A stretch of DNA of 64,000 nucleotides. Source: Tamlana sp. 2_MG-2023. Lineage in GTDB: Bacteria; Bacteroidota; Bacteroidia; Flavobacteriales; Flavobacteriaceae. Location of the stretch: contig NZ_JAUOSF010000006.1 of assembly GCF_030548465.1 (NCBI RefSeq), positions 124,001 through 188,000 on the forward strand, read 5' to 3'. The position numbers and the translations under genes are program-made. Below, piece after piece: positions 17,592 to 26,204 of this stretch (within the stretch, counting starts at the first letter, position 1; each line of letters starts with the position of its first letter). The notes under the pieces were generated by a model, which saw only the letters and a list, made by a program, of their open reading frames with translations, made no database searches and was not told where the DNA came from.

Positions 17592-20500
17592 TTACAGTAT
17601 TACAAGTTTCTCTATTTTTTCGACAGTTTTATTCAATAAATCGGAATGTACTTTTAATTTATACACATAAACGCCTTTTCCTATTTTACCACCAAAATCA
17701 TCTCTACCATCCCAAACAATATCTCGAGACAACGAACTATTAACTACTGCGCCCCCAGAGGTTTTCCCGTTTAAAGTTCTTACCAGTTTCCCAGACACGG
17801 TAAAGATCTGTATAGAAACGCTTAAAGACTCCGAACTATTGTGGTTAAACCAAAATTCTGTATAATCTACAAAAGGATTTGGGTAATTAAGCACATTATT
17901 TATAACCAATTCTTGATCTTCATCAAAGACCATAAATTGAATTTCTGAAACTGAAGAATTGTTATAAACATCCCAAGCCTTAAGGGTTAAGGTGTGTAAT
18001 CCTGGTTCTAAATCTCTTAACGGAAAACTCACAACGCCGCGCGTATAATCATCAATTTCAGTTTGATAATAATCATTAAGAATTATTGGATTTTTTTCAT
18101 CACCATCAAGTATGGCTACAATATCATGTCCAACACCGCTAGATGTATTTACCCCATTAGCATCTTCTAATTTAACCAATAATGTAGGCGACTCATTAGT
18201 AATACCTCCAGATACAAAGTTTTCATCATTCATGTACAGATTAATTACCGGACCAATATTGTCTTCAGCTGCATTTTCATTTAAACCACCAATTTTAATG
18301 GTATTAACACTCGCCCCAGCTTGATCAAGTGTTACATCTTCATTTTCCGAATAAAAACTTACTTTTCCATAACCTACTGGAATACCTATATCTTTTGGCA
18401 CTACAAAATCAAACTCAAACTGCCCGTTTTTTACAGAAGCTTGTCCTCTAAATATAATCTCACCAAGGGTTTTAAAATCTAAAATTACCAGCTGTCCGTT
18501 TAGTTGTGTGCGGTCATTCCCTAAAGTACTTCGGTCAATATACTTATCGTAAATGGTAGTTGAAAGAACCCCAGTGTAATCAGTTAATACTTTTCCTGAA
18601 ACATCGGTAACTTCTCCTGCTAATTTCACTTTGCTTAATGCTTTTATAGTGTCGGTAGACTGTGCTAATGGCACATCATTAATTTTAGTCAACCTAATAC
18701 TTGGCTTTGGAAAATTTAATTTCATTGCAGGGTCTCCTATAAAAAAGACCAACCTACGCTGACTGTTGTTTGATACCGCAGGATCTGCCTTAGCTAACCT
18801 TAAAGCTTCAGCCATTGAAGGATATTCATTGTCATCATACCCGTCAGTGTTACTATATGAAAACAAATATTGTCCTAATATATTATTGAAATTAATTGCA
18901 AAACTCACATATATCTGCCTTGTCGTAGTAATCAAACCTATAGCACCCGCTTGCTTATTCCAAAATGTAAATTCTCCAGCGGTTTCACGATATGGATTAT
19001 CAAATCGTGTAAACTCACAAGTAACCGTTACAAAACAATTAAGCTTATTATAATTTCTAAAATTTTCAATATCTGGCTTCGTTAAAATACGCTCTTGCGC
19101 TAAACCATCTTCACCGCCATGTCCAAAATAATTAACAACTAAAGCACCGTTATCAACTGCATTTGAAATCGCAGTATTTACCGCAGGATATCTATTCCCT
19201 CCAGCTGAAGTTTCTTGCACGTAAGAATCGGAGTGAATTTTAACTACATTGATAAATGGTTTTTTTTCTGTGACTAAATTCCCAATGCTATCAGTAGTCT
19301 TTTGCAATATGCCTTCCCAATCAGCATCAACATCGTCTGAAATCACTACAAAATTATTACGCCAGCTCCCAAAAGATTCTTTTTGATAGTAATAAGAGAC
19401 TTTATCAACCAATTCTTTTGCTCGTTCTTGGGAATCAGCAATAATTCTACCCACAGCTATATCTAACATTTCCGAACTCCCCATAGCACCTTCGTTATCA
19501 TCCATCATTCCATAAAAATCATCAGAAACAAACGAACTAGCCAAACTAAAGCTGTTATACGAATACCATGAAGGCACCATATTTGTATTGTTTGGAATTC
19601 GATCTTTATAATCAAAAGAACCATCACCAAATAAGCATAAGTATTTTATTCTTTTATCTGGAGCACTCGCATTATCATAAACATATTTTACAACATTCCT
19701 AATCGCACCTACATCTTGATTCCCTGTACTGAATTCAGCATAGATCTCATCCAAACCTAAAACCTTAACATTTAAACCATATTGATTACGGTTAATATCT
19801 GCTAAACGTTCGGCTTGATTAATCATATTATTTGGAGATACAATAATATAATCGATGTCTTGAAAATTGCCCTGCTCATTTTTAAAAATGGTTCCTTTTA
19901 TATCTTGATTGACTACATCGGTTTTAGAATCCAACTTAGGCTCAAAATAATCGGTTGGCGTTATGGCCACGTAAGTTTTTAAACTCCCTAGTTGAGATCT
20001 AAAACTTAAAGTAGAATTCCCCTGGGTATTCTCTACATTCGAAATATTATACAAATCGGTAACATCCCAAACTTCGGAAACATTTGAAGCATTTGTTAGG
20101 TTATACTGTCCTACACCAGACACTGATGTCACCACACTATTTTTAAACTGAAATTGTTTACCTGAGAAACTTAAAGCACTCATAGCTTCAATAGAAATAT
20201 AATCTAAATAGGCTTCAATACTCGGATTCCCTAAATTATTAAAATTAAGCCCTACGGAAACTTTAGATCCGTTTACATTAACATCTCTATATAACGCACC
20301 ACCAGAAGCTAAATTTGGACTAGAAACACCACGTAAACTAATACTCGAAACAGCAGAACCATTAACACTAACATCGAACGAACAATTTGTCCCATTAACC
20401 GCACCTACCAAAACACTAAGTTTGATAGGCTCTGTAGTGATCAGGTTAGGGAAATCAAATTCAAAGGTTTTATTGTTTTGAACATCAAATTTATCACCAA

Positions 20501-21476
20501 ACCAACGCCTTCCTAAGGCTATTAAATTATAGTCATCAATTTCATGAAATTGATAAGACTCATAACTATCAATCATCAAATCTACTGAACCAGTTGGTTG
20601 CGCAAAAGATTGAATACGTTTACCGTCCCCACTAGTACCAACATTGATATAATAATAAGTCTTATCAGTATAACAATTTATATGTGTCGCACTCTCAACA
20701 TCAAATCCTTTTGGTCCGCGACCATAAAACAAAATATAATCCTGATCATTAAACACGCCATCTTCTCCTCCAACAAACTTTATGGAATTTTCAGGCACAT
20801 CATATGGATAAGGCTCTACATTCGAATAAGGAATCATTTGTCCGCCATGACCATATAATTTAATACGATTAGGATTTACCGAATTCACATCAACCCCTAA
20901 ACGCTGTAAAAAGTTTTTGGACAATTTAAATACCCCAGTAGTATCAATATAAAACTTATACCATTTACCTGAACTCAAAGCAGAACTCGATAAGCTTTTC
21001 GATGACACATACCCCTTATTTGAAACAGCCCTTTTAGTTGTAAACCCGTGCTTATAACTTAAATGAAATGAAGTGATTTTTTTAAAACGACCATTACTAT
21101 CTTTTATAATGGGGTTTAACTGAAAGGAGAGGTAGCGTTTATTTCTAGAGATAGCATTTTTAAGCTGAAACTCTAATTTGCTAGGTATCTTACTAACATC
21201 TAAGTCTTTTAATTCTGAAGCCGCCATATTTTGATAAACGACCCCTGTAAGATTAGCTGAAGCTTCATCAATCTGAGTTTGACTCTCCCACTGATCTACA
21301 AAGCGAAGACCTTCATCGGTATAGGTAAAATGCTCGTCATTAAACGCAGGCAACTCTATTGAAAAACCAGCCCCTGAAAGCTTCTTAGTACCCTCCCAAG
21401 AAATACTATATTTTTTCTGTTGCGCTAATAAGGCTACTGAGGTTAACAGTAGTAAAAAGAAAATATTATTTTTCAT
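17592..21476 (-). CDS. porU: T9SS sortase PorU
   Basis: A 1294-residue C25-family (gingipain-like) cysteine peptidase-fold protein that removes type IX sorting domains at the cell surface and attaches cargo. A signal peptide (residues 1-18) precedes a long N-terminal beta-rich region. In the C25 domain, His786 in NYFGHGGEDG and Cys820 in TVTCEFTRF form the dyad, 34 residues apart as in gingipains. A C-terminal FlgD/T9SS-like beta domain starts near YPNPFVDYTEFWF and ends KIEKLVIL. Gene order porV-porU divergent from gldJ is the one known from Flavobacterium johnsoniae. It should process the sulfatase encoded in this window. Confidence 0.93.
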   Translation of the reverse strand: MKNNIFFLLLLTSVALLAQQKKYSISWEGTKKLSGAGFSIELPAFNDEHFTYTDEGLRFVDQWESQTQIDEASANLTGVVYQNMAASELKDLDVSKIPSKLEFQLKNAISRNKRYLSFQLNPIIKDSNGRFKKITSFHLSYKHGFTTKRAVSNKGYVSSKSLSSSALSSGKWYKFYIDTTGVFKLSKNFLQRLGVDVNSVNPNRIKLYGHGGQMIPYSNVEPYPYDVPENSIKFVGGEDGVFNDQDYILFYGRGPKGFDVESATHINCYTDKTYYYINVGTSGDGKRIQSFAQPTGSVDLMIDSYESYQFHEIDDYNLIALGRRWFGDKFDVQNNKTFEFDFPNLITTEPIKLSVLVGAVNGTNCSFDVSVNGSAVSSISLRGVSSPNLASGGALYRDVNVNGSKVSVGLNFNNLGNPSIEAYLDYISIEAMSALSFSGKQFQFKNSVVTSVSGVGQYNLTNASNVSEVWDVTDLYNISNVENTQGNSTLSFRSQLGSLKTYVAITPTDYFEPKLDSKTDVVNQDIKGTIFKNEQGNFQDIDYIIVSPNNMINQAERLADINRNQYGLNVKVLGLDEIYAEFSTGNQDVGAIRNVVKYVYDNASAPDKRIKYLCLFGDGSFDYKDRIPNNTNMVPSWYSYNSFSLASSFVSDDFYGMMDDNEGAMGSSEMLDIAVGRIIADSQERAKELVDKVSYYYQKESFGSWRNNFVVISDDVDADWEGILQKTTDSIGNLVTEKKPFINVVKIHSDSYVQETSAGGNRYPAVNTAISNAVDNGALVVNYFGHGGEDGLAQERILTKPDIENFRNYNKLNCFVTVTCEFTRFDNPYRETAGEFTFWNKQAGAIGLITTTRQIYVSFAINFNNILGQYLFSYSNTDGYDDNEYPSMAEALRLAKADPAVSNNSQRRLVFFIGDPAMKLNFPKPSIRLTKINDVPLAQSTDTIKALSKVKLAGEVTDVSGKVLTDYTGVLSTTIYDKYIDRSTLGNDRTQLNGQLVILDFKTLGEIIFRGQASVKNGQFEFDFVVPKDIGIPVGYGKVSFYSENEDVTLDQAGASVNTIKIGGLNENAAEDNIGPVINLYMNDENFVSGGITNESPTLLVKLEDANGVNTSSGVGHDIVAILDGDEKNPIILNDYYQTEIDDYTRGVVSFPLRDLEPGLHTLTLKAWDVYNNSSVSEIQFMVFDEDQELVINNVLNYPNPFVDYTEFWFNHNSSESLSVSIQIFTVSGKLVRTLNGKTSGGAVVNSSLSRDIVWDGRDDFGGKIGKGVYVYKLKVHSDLLNKTVEKIEKLVIL

Positions 21477-21541
21477 TGATAAAATAACGTCATTAATAAT
21501 ATGTTATTATTAAAAGAAATAACATTTTTAAAAAAGTACTT

Positions 21542-21549
21542 CAAAAATA
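21542..21549 (-). promoter_or_regulatory. Candidate -7 promoter element for porU-porV
   Basis: Reads TATTTTTG on the minus strand, a perfect TAnnTTTG, 65 bases upstream of the porU ATG. No clear TTG at -33. Confidence 0.45.
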
Positions 21550-21678
21550 CAATAATAAATTTGTTAAACCTTCGTTAACATAGACGAAAACACACTGAAA
21601 AACGGACAAAATCATCGTTGTAAGGCCTAAAAAACAGGACGAAATACACGATTTTTTAGTCAAAATGTAATTATTAGC

Positions 21679-21707
21679 TTGCGATATTCGGTTTAATTCT
21701 TATATTG
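21679..21707 (+). promoter_or_regulatory. Candidate promoter of gldJ
   Basis: TTG (21679-21681), 19 bases, then TATATTG (21701-21707), one base short of TAnnTTTG. It lies 34 bases upstream of the first in-frame ATG. Confidence 0.45.
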
Positions 21708-21741
21708 CAGCACCAAAACATTATTTAGCTTACTTAAAAGT

Positions 21742-23430
21742 ATGGATATGAAAAAAGTAGTCGTATGCAAAGTTTTAGCTGTATTAGCACTTGCTATAGC
21801 TTCAACTAGTTGTTCAAAATCTTCGAGTTCAAAAAACAGCTCGCGAGCGACTGGATGGCAATTAAACTCTAGAGAGGGTGGCTTCCAGTACAATACAAAT
21901 TTTAGAGAACAAGAAACTGCTCCTGGATTGGTTTTTGTTGAAGGAGGAACATTTACAAAAGGACGTGTTCAAGACGACGTAATGCACGACTGGAATAATA
22001 GCCCTAGTCAACAACACGTGCAATCTTTTTACATGGACGAAACAGAGGTTACCAATATGATGTACATGGAGTACTTAGATTGGTTAAAACGTGTATACCC
22101 ACCATCGGAAGGAAACTTTAGAGCAATTTACAATGGTGCTTTACCTGATACATTAGTTTGGAGAAACCGTTTAGGTTTTAATGAAGTAATGACTAACAAC
22201 TACTTACGTCACCCAGGATATGGTGAATACCCTGTAGTTGGTGTAAGTTGGATTCAAGCGGTAGAATTTGCTAATTGGAGATCTGATCGTGTTAATGAGA
22301 AGAATCTTGAAGAAGCAGGTTACTTGCAACGTGACTCAAAAACTACTGAAGTTACTGCAGATCAAACCTTCAGTACAGATACTTACATAAATTCACCTTC
22401 AAGAACCTATGGCGGAAATGAAGAAATTCATGATGGCCGAGCTAGAAGTAGAAATGCTAGAGTTGATGAAGAAGGTAACGAAACTGGAGTATACGCCACT
22501 CGTGAAACAGGAATTCTTTCTCCGAAATACAGACTACCAACTGAAACAGAATGGGAGTATGCAGCTTTAGGTTTAAGTGAAATTAGAGATTATAACTTAT
22601 ACCGTGGACGTAAAAAATACCCATGGGATGGACAATATACACGTTCAGGAAAACGTAAAATACGTGGTGACCAATTGGCTAACTTTAAACAAGGTAAAGG
22701 TGATTACGGTGGAATTGCAGGATGGTCTGATGACGGTGCCGATATTACAAATGCTGTAAAATCTTATGACCCTAATGATTTTGGATTATACGATATGGCA
22801 GGGAATGTTGCTGAATGGGTATCTGATGTTTACCGTCCTATTATTGATGATGAATTTAATGATTTTAACTACTACCGTGGAAACGTTTACACGAAAAACG
22901 CTATAAACGAAGATGGTACTGTAAAAATCGTGACACCTGGTAACATTGTTTATGACACCCTTTCTAACGGAAGAGTTATTGCTAGAGATTTACCTGGAGA
23001 GATTTCACAAGTTCCTGTTGATGAAAATGAAACATACTTAAGAACTAACTTTGATAGAAGTAACCATATTAACTACCGTGATGGTGACAAACGTTCATCT
23101 CGTTATTTCGAAAGCTTTAATGATGATGATTTAGGAAAAAACCCTGAGGCAGAAACAAGACAAATGTACAACTCGCCTAAACACACAATCTCTAGAGATT
23201 CTTCAGGGAACATTATTAGAGAATTTGATAAAGCATCAAACAGAACCTCTTTAATTAATGATGAAGTTCGTGTATACAAAGGAGGGTCTTGGAAAGACAG
23301 AGAGTACTGGTTAGACCCAGCTACAAGACGTTACTTCCCACAAGATATGGCAACAGATTACATCGGATTTAGATGTGCGATGTCTAGAGTTGGATCAAAA
23401 AGTAAATCGAAAGCTAAAACTAAAAATTAA
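21742..23430 (+). CDS. gldJ: Gliding motility lipoprotein GldJ
   Basis: A 562-residue lipoprotein needed in Flavobacterium for gliding and for stability of the motor protein GldK and the T9SS. The hydrophobic signal runs to a lipobox ending at Cys24 (AIASTSC). The rest is an FGE-sulfatase-type fold with RLPTETEWEYAALG, YDMAGNVAEWVSD, YKGGSWKDREYW and IGFRCAMSR. FGE active-site Cys function is not expected; GldJ/GldK-type proteins use the fold structurally. The start may be the second Met at 21748 (MKKVVV). Divergent from porU, with a terminator before murF. Confidence 0.93.
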   Translation: MDMKKVVVCKVLAVLALAIASTSCSKSSSSKNSSRATGWQLNSREGGFQYNTNFREQETAPGLVFVEGGTFTKGRVQDDVMHDWNNSPSQQHVQSFYMDETEVTNMMYMEYLDWLKRVYPPSEGNFRAIYNGALPDTLVWRNRLGFNEVMTNNYLRHPGYGEYPVVGVSWIQAVEFANWRSDRVNEKNLEEAGYLQRDSKTTEVTADQTFSTDTYINSPSRTYGGNEEIHDGRARSRNARVDEEGNETGVYATRETGILSPKYRLPTETEWEYAALGLSEIRDYNLYRGRKKYPWDGQYTRSGKRKIRGDQLANFKQGKGDYGGIAGWSDDGADITNAVKSYDPNDFGLYDMAGNVAEWVSDVYRPIIDDEFNDFNYYRGNVYTKNAINEDGTVKIVTPGNIVYDTLSNGRVIARDLPGEISQVPVDENETYLRTNFDRSNHINYRDGDKRSSRYFESFNDDDLGKNPEAETRQMYNSPKHTISRDSSGNIIREFDKASNRTSLINDEVRVYKGGSWKDREYWLDPATRRYFPQDMATDYIGFRCAMSRVGSKSKSKAKTKN

Positions 23431-23452
23431 GCTTACTTTTAACAGATAAACT

Positions 23453-23487
23453 AAAGTCCTAACACCAGTTGTTAGGACTTTTTTTAT
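23453..23487 (+). terminator. Terminator after gldJ
   Basis: AAAGTCCTAACA (23453-23464) pairs perfectly with TGTTAGGACTTT (23470-23481) around CCAGT and is followed by a T-tract. Confidence 0.92.
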
Positions 23488-23511
23488 ACATTTATTTAAA
23501 ATTTATTTCAC

Positions 23512-24792
23512 TTGAAAACATCAAAACTTCACAGCTTATTTTTAACTTGTCATTCAGCCTGTACAGACACTAGAAGCATGCACCCAAACGCTATGTTTTT
23601 TGCTTTAAAAGGCGACAACTTTAACGGCAACACTTATGCTAAAAAAGCTTTAGAAGCTGGAGCAAAATATGCCATAGTAGATGAAGAATCTGCCAACACT
23701 TCAGACAATACTATTCTAGTTCATGATGTTTTAACAACACTACAAGAGTTAGCCTCTTTTCACCGCAGTTATTTAAATACACCTATAATCGCTCTAACAG
23801 GAAGTAACGGCAAAACCACAACAAAAGAACTGATCAACGCTGTATTATCAAAAAAATATAATACTACCGCAACCATAGGTAACTTAAACAACCATATTGG
23901 AGTTCCTGTAACCCTACTTTCAATGACTAAGAATACTGAAATAGGTATTGTAGAAATGGGCGCAAATCATCTAAAAGAAATAGAATTTTTATGTAGTATC
24001 GCTAAACCAGATTTTGGATACATTACTAATTTTGGAAAAGCACATTTAGAAGGTTTTGGAGGCGTCGAAGGTGTTATTAAAGGTAAAAGTGAGATGTATG
24101 CCTATTTAATAAAAAACAATAAGACCATTTTTATAAATACCACCGATAAAATTCAAGTCGATAAAACAATAGAGGCCAACACCTATACTTTCGGAAATTC
24201 TTCTGATAACAACGATGTTAACATAAACTTTATTAAAGCACAACCTTTCGTAATAAGCCAATATAATGACATGAAAGTTGAAAGCTGCCTTATAGGTGAT
24301 TACAACTTTAATAATATTGCGGCAGCCATAACTATTGGAAATTATTTTAAAGTCGATGATGACGCTATTAAAACAGCTATAGAACACTACACCCCTACCA
24401 ATAATCGTTCACAAATTATCACTAAGGGCACCAATAAAATCATTTTAGATGCCTACAATGCCAACCCTACAAGTATGCAAGCAGCTTTACTTAATTTTGA
24501 AAAACAAAAAGGCTTTAAAATTGCTATTTTAGGTGATATGTTTGAACTTGGAGAAGATGCCAAAACAGAACACCAAAACATCGTAAATTTAGTAGAAACC
24601 CTTGATATTGATAGCGTCTACTTTTTAGGAGAAAATTTTCATAGTACCCATATCCTATCTGAAAAAGCAATATCCTACTCTACTTTTTCCGATTTTGAAT
24701 CTGAAGGTAAAATAAACACACCTAAGGGCTCTAATCTTTTAATAAAAGGCTCTAGAGGCATGGCTTTGGAACGCGTACTAGAACTGCTTTAA
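23512..24792 (+). CDS. murF: UDP-MurNAc-tripeptide--D-Ala-D-Ala ligase
   Basis: A 426-residue Mur ligase that adds D-Ala-D-Ala to the peptidoglycan precursor in the cytosol. The N-terminal UDP-MurNAc domain has DTRSMHPNAMFFALKG; the ATP loop is TGSNGKTTTKE (96-106); GNLNNHIGVPVTLL, the EMGANHLKEI motif and DAYNANPTSM are MurF hallmarks. The start is TTG at 23512 (MKTSKLHSLF); no in-frame ATG lies upstream of the conserved N-terminus. It lies just after a strong terminator, so it needs its own promoter in the short gap or read-through. Confidence 0.95.
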   Translation: MKTSKLHSLFLTCHSACTDTRSMHPNAMFFALKGDNFNGNTYAKKALEAGAKYAIVDEESANTSDNTILVHDVLTTLQELASFHRSYLNTPIIALTGSNGKTTTKELINAVLSKKYNTTATIGNLNNHIGVPVTLLSMTKNTEIGIVEMGANHLKEIEFLCSIAKPDFGYITNFGKAHLEGFGGVEGVIKGKSEMYAYLIKNNKTIFINTTDKIQVDKTIEANTYTFGNSSDNNDVNINFIKAQPFVISQYNDMKVESCLIGDYNFNNIAAAITIGNYFKVDDDAIKTAIEHYTPTNNRSQIITKGTNKIILDAYNANPTSMQAALLNFEKQKGFKIAILGDMFELGEDAKTEHQNIVNLVETLDIDSVYFLGENFHSTHILSEKAISYSTFSDFESEGKINTPKGSNLLIKGSRGMALERVLELL

Positions 24793-24879
24793 AAATTAAT
24801 AATACAAAAAAATGCCTGCCTTATAAACAATATATAAGACAGACATCAATAAATAATTCTCCCTAAGAACTAATTAATA

Positions 24880-24931
24880 GCAACTCAAAGTTGCAATTAT
24901 ATTAGCTTTAAGCCAATACTCAATTTGAGTA
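24880..24931. repeat. Two small inverted repeats in the murF-regulator gap
   Basis: GCAACT-CAA-AGTTGC (24880-24894) and TACTCAA-T-TTGAGTA (24917-24931) are perfect short hairpins in the 387-base gap between convergent genes (24793-25179). No T-tract follows either. The rest of the gap is A/T-rich sequence with an imperfect hairpin at about 24812-24846, plus the MITE-like repeat listed next. Confidence 0.45.
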
Positions 24932-25013
24932 ATTATTTAAATTTCGATTAACGACCGTTTATTAGGGTAATCTGAACATTTTTAAGTCAAACTTTTCTTG
25001 TTTCCCGAAGAAA

Positions 25014-25178
25014 TAATACCAACTTAACCGTATAATGTCGTATTTTTAATTTGAATTATTTTTGTTCAGATGAAATAGAAAATTCAAGCATAGCATTAGC
25101 TACGGTTTTATTTTATATTGAAATATGGGCGAAAAAGAAACAACTTATGTGCGACATTATATGGTTAAATTGGTATGA
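25014..25178. mobile_element. MITE-like element, copy A (long form)
   Basis: A 165-bp non-coding unit with terminal inverted repeats: TACCAACTTAACCGTATAAT near the left end pairs with the reverse complement of ATTATATGGTTAAATTGGTA near the right end. Over 27 bases, 24 match. The unit has no open reading frame. An inverted, internally deleted relative lies at 32051-32173. Its right end is one base from the stop codon of the LuxR-type gene. No clear long target duplication is seen; TA dinucleotides lie near both ends. Confidence 0.75.
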
Positions 25179-25179
25179 C

Positions 25180-25950
25180 CTATATCAAATTGGTATTCAT
25201 TTTAATCATACCAACAAGTTCACCTGTTGAGGATACATTCAGCTTTTTTAAAATATTTCTGCGATGTGTATCTACAGTGTTCGGACTAATATTTAGCTTT
25301 TCAGCAATAGCCTTACTAGATTGATTCAAAACTAAAAGACGAATCACATCACGTTCCCGATTACTAATTCCGTTGGAAAGTAATTTTTGAGAAAAATTAT
25401 TATAGTAAACCGTTTCATATTCATTATTCCCATTTAGTAACTTCGCAGAGGCACATATTTGCATATTTATCTCTGGAACCAACACCGTGTAATGAGCTAG
25501 ACCAATAATGGGTTTATTACCACTATCAAATTCCAACGGTGTCGTATTTTGAACGATATTAACGTAGTTACCATAATTATTCATCAAACGATAATTCCAG
25601 GTATAGGTCATTTTACTACGCTCTTCTACACTAATTTTATTCAACGTAAACTTCATAAGGTCACTTAATGCATGTAACCATAAATCTAAGTCTTCTGGGT
25701 GCATTCTACTCCAAAAATAACGCATCCCTTTAGTCTTTACATCTGCCCCATCTAAACCTAAGCAAGCATGGATATTTTTGCTTACATATTCGAACGTTAA
25801 GTCCTGGGTATTTGTAATGCAAAAAAAAGTAGAGCTATATGGAAGAAAAACATCAAGCTCAATTAATTTCTCAATATGTTTCTCTAAAGTTGGATGGTCG
25901 TGCGAACTAAATATCTCTCTGTAAGTATCTCTAATACTATCACCTTTCAT
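25180..25950 (-). CDS. PAS-domain LuxR-family transcription regulator
   Basis: A 256-residue cytosolic regulator. Residues about 20-150 look like a PAS fold (FFCITNTQDLTFEYVSKNIH, FWSRMHPEDLDLW), which usually binds a small ligand or mediates dimerisation. The last 60 residues form a LuxR helix-turn-helix with NRERDVIRLLVLNQSSKAIA and ISPNTVDTHRRNILKKLNV. ATG at 25950 is preferred over 25974 because the promoter -7 element ends at 25983, which would leave almost no leader for the longer form. No sensor kinase or receiver domain is adjacent, and the regulated genes are unknown. Confidence 0.82.
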   Translation of the reverse strand: MKGDSIRDTYREIFSSHDHPTLEKHIEKLIELDVFLPYSSTFFCITNTQDLTFEYVSKNIHACLGLDGADVKTKGMRYFWSRMHPEDLDLWLHALSDLMKFTLNKISVEERSKMTYTWNYRLMNNYGNYVNIVQNTTPLEFDSGNKPIIGLAHYTVLVPEINMQICASAKLLNGNNEYETVYYNNFSQKLLSNGISNRERDVIRLLVLNQSSKAIAEKLNISPNTVDTHRRNILKKLNVSSTGELVGMIKMNTNLI

Positions 25951-25982
25951 ATGGATATATTTTTCTAAAAACAATAATGCTT

Positions 25983-26010
25983 CAAATTACAATATTATTT
26001 TGAAATACAA
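25983..26010 (-). promoter_or_regulatory. Candidate promoter of the PAS-LuxR gene
   Basis: Minus strand: TTG (26008-26010), 18 bases, then TAATTTG (25983-25989), a near match to TAnnTTTG. It supports the shorter protein start at 25950. Confidence 0.5.
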
Positions 26011-26024
26011 ATCCCTATAAAAAC

Positions 26025-26057
26025 AAAAAACCTGATGAAAATCATCAGGTTTTTTTA
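26025..26057 (-). terminator. Terminator after tRNA-Val
   Basis: CCTGATGA (26031-26038) pairs with TCATCAGG (26042-26049) around AAA, flanked by an A-run on the left and a T-run on the right, so it can stop transcription from either strand. It lies just past the 3' end of the minus-strand tRNA. Confidence 0.88.
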
Positions 26058-26064
26058 ATTTCTG

Positions 26065-26139
26065 TGGGCGCGAAGGGATTCGAACCCCTGACCCCTTGGG
26101 TGTAAACCAAGTGCTCTGAACCAACTGAGCTACGCGCCC
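26065..26139 (-). tRNA. tRNA-Val (UAC anticodon)
   Basis: On the minus strand, acceptor arm GGGCGCG pairs with CGCGCCC and is followed by discriminator A. The D arm is GCTCAGTTGGTTCAGAGC, the anticodon arm CTTGG-TTTACAC-CCAAG with anticodon TAC, and the T arm CAGGGGTTCGAATCCCTTC-type. CCA is not encoded. Length 75 bases. Confidence 0.96.
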
Positions 26140-26155
26140 TAATTATTAGGAGCTG

Positions 26156-26184
26156 CAAATATACAACCCTTTTTCACTTTACAA
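26156..26184 (-). promoter_or_regulatory. Promoter of tRNA-Val
   Basis: Minus strand: TTG (26182-26184), exactly 18 bases, TATATTTG (26156-26163). Perfect Bacteroidota consensus, 17 bases upstream of the mature tRNA. Confidence 0.78.
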
Positions 26185-26204
26185 AAACTTTTTTGAAAAA
26201 ATTT

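Noticed and set aside
21742-23430. GldJ as the formylglycine-generating enzyme for the sulfatase
   Set aside because: It shares the fold, but it is a lipoprotein matching GldJ in context and length; no evidence of FGE catalytic Cys use.
24812-24846. Terminator after murF
   Set aside because: The arms TGCCTGCCTTATA and TATAAGACAGACA mismatch at two positions and no T-tract follows, so it is only noted in the gap description.
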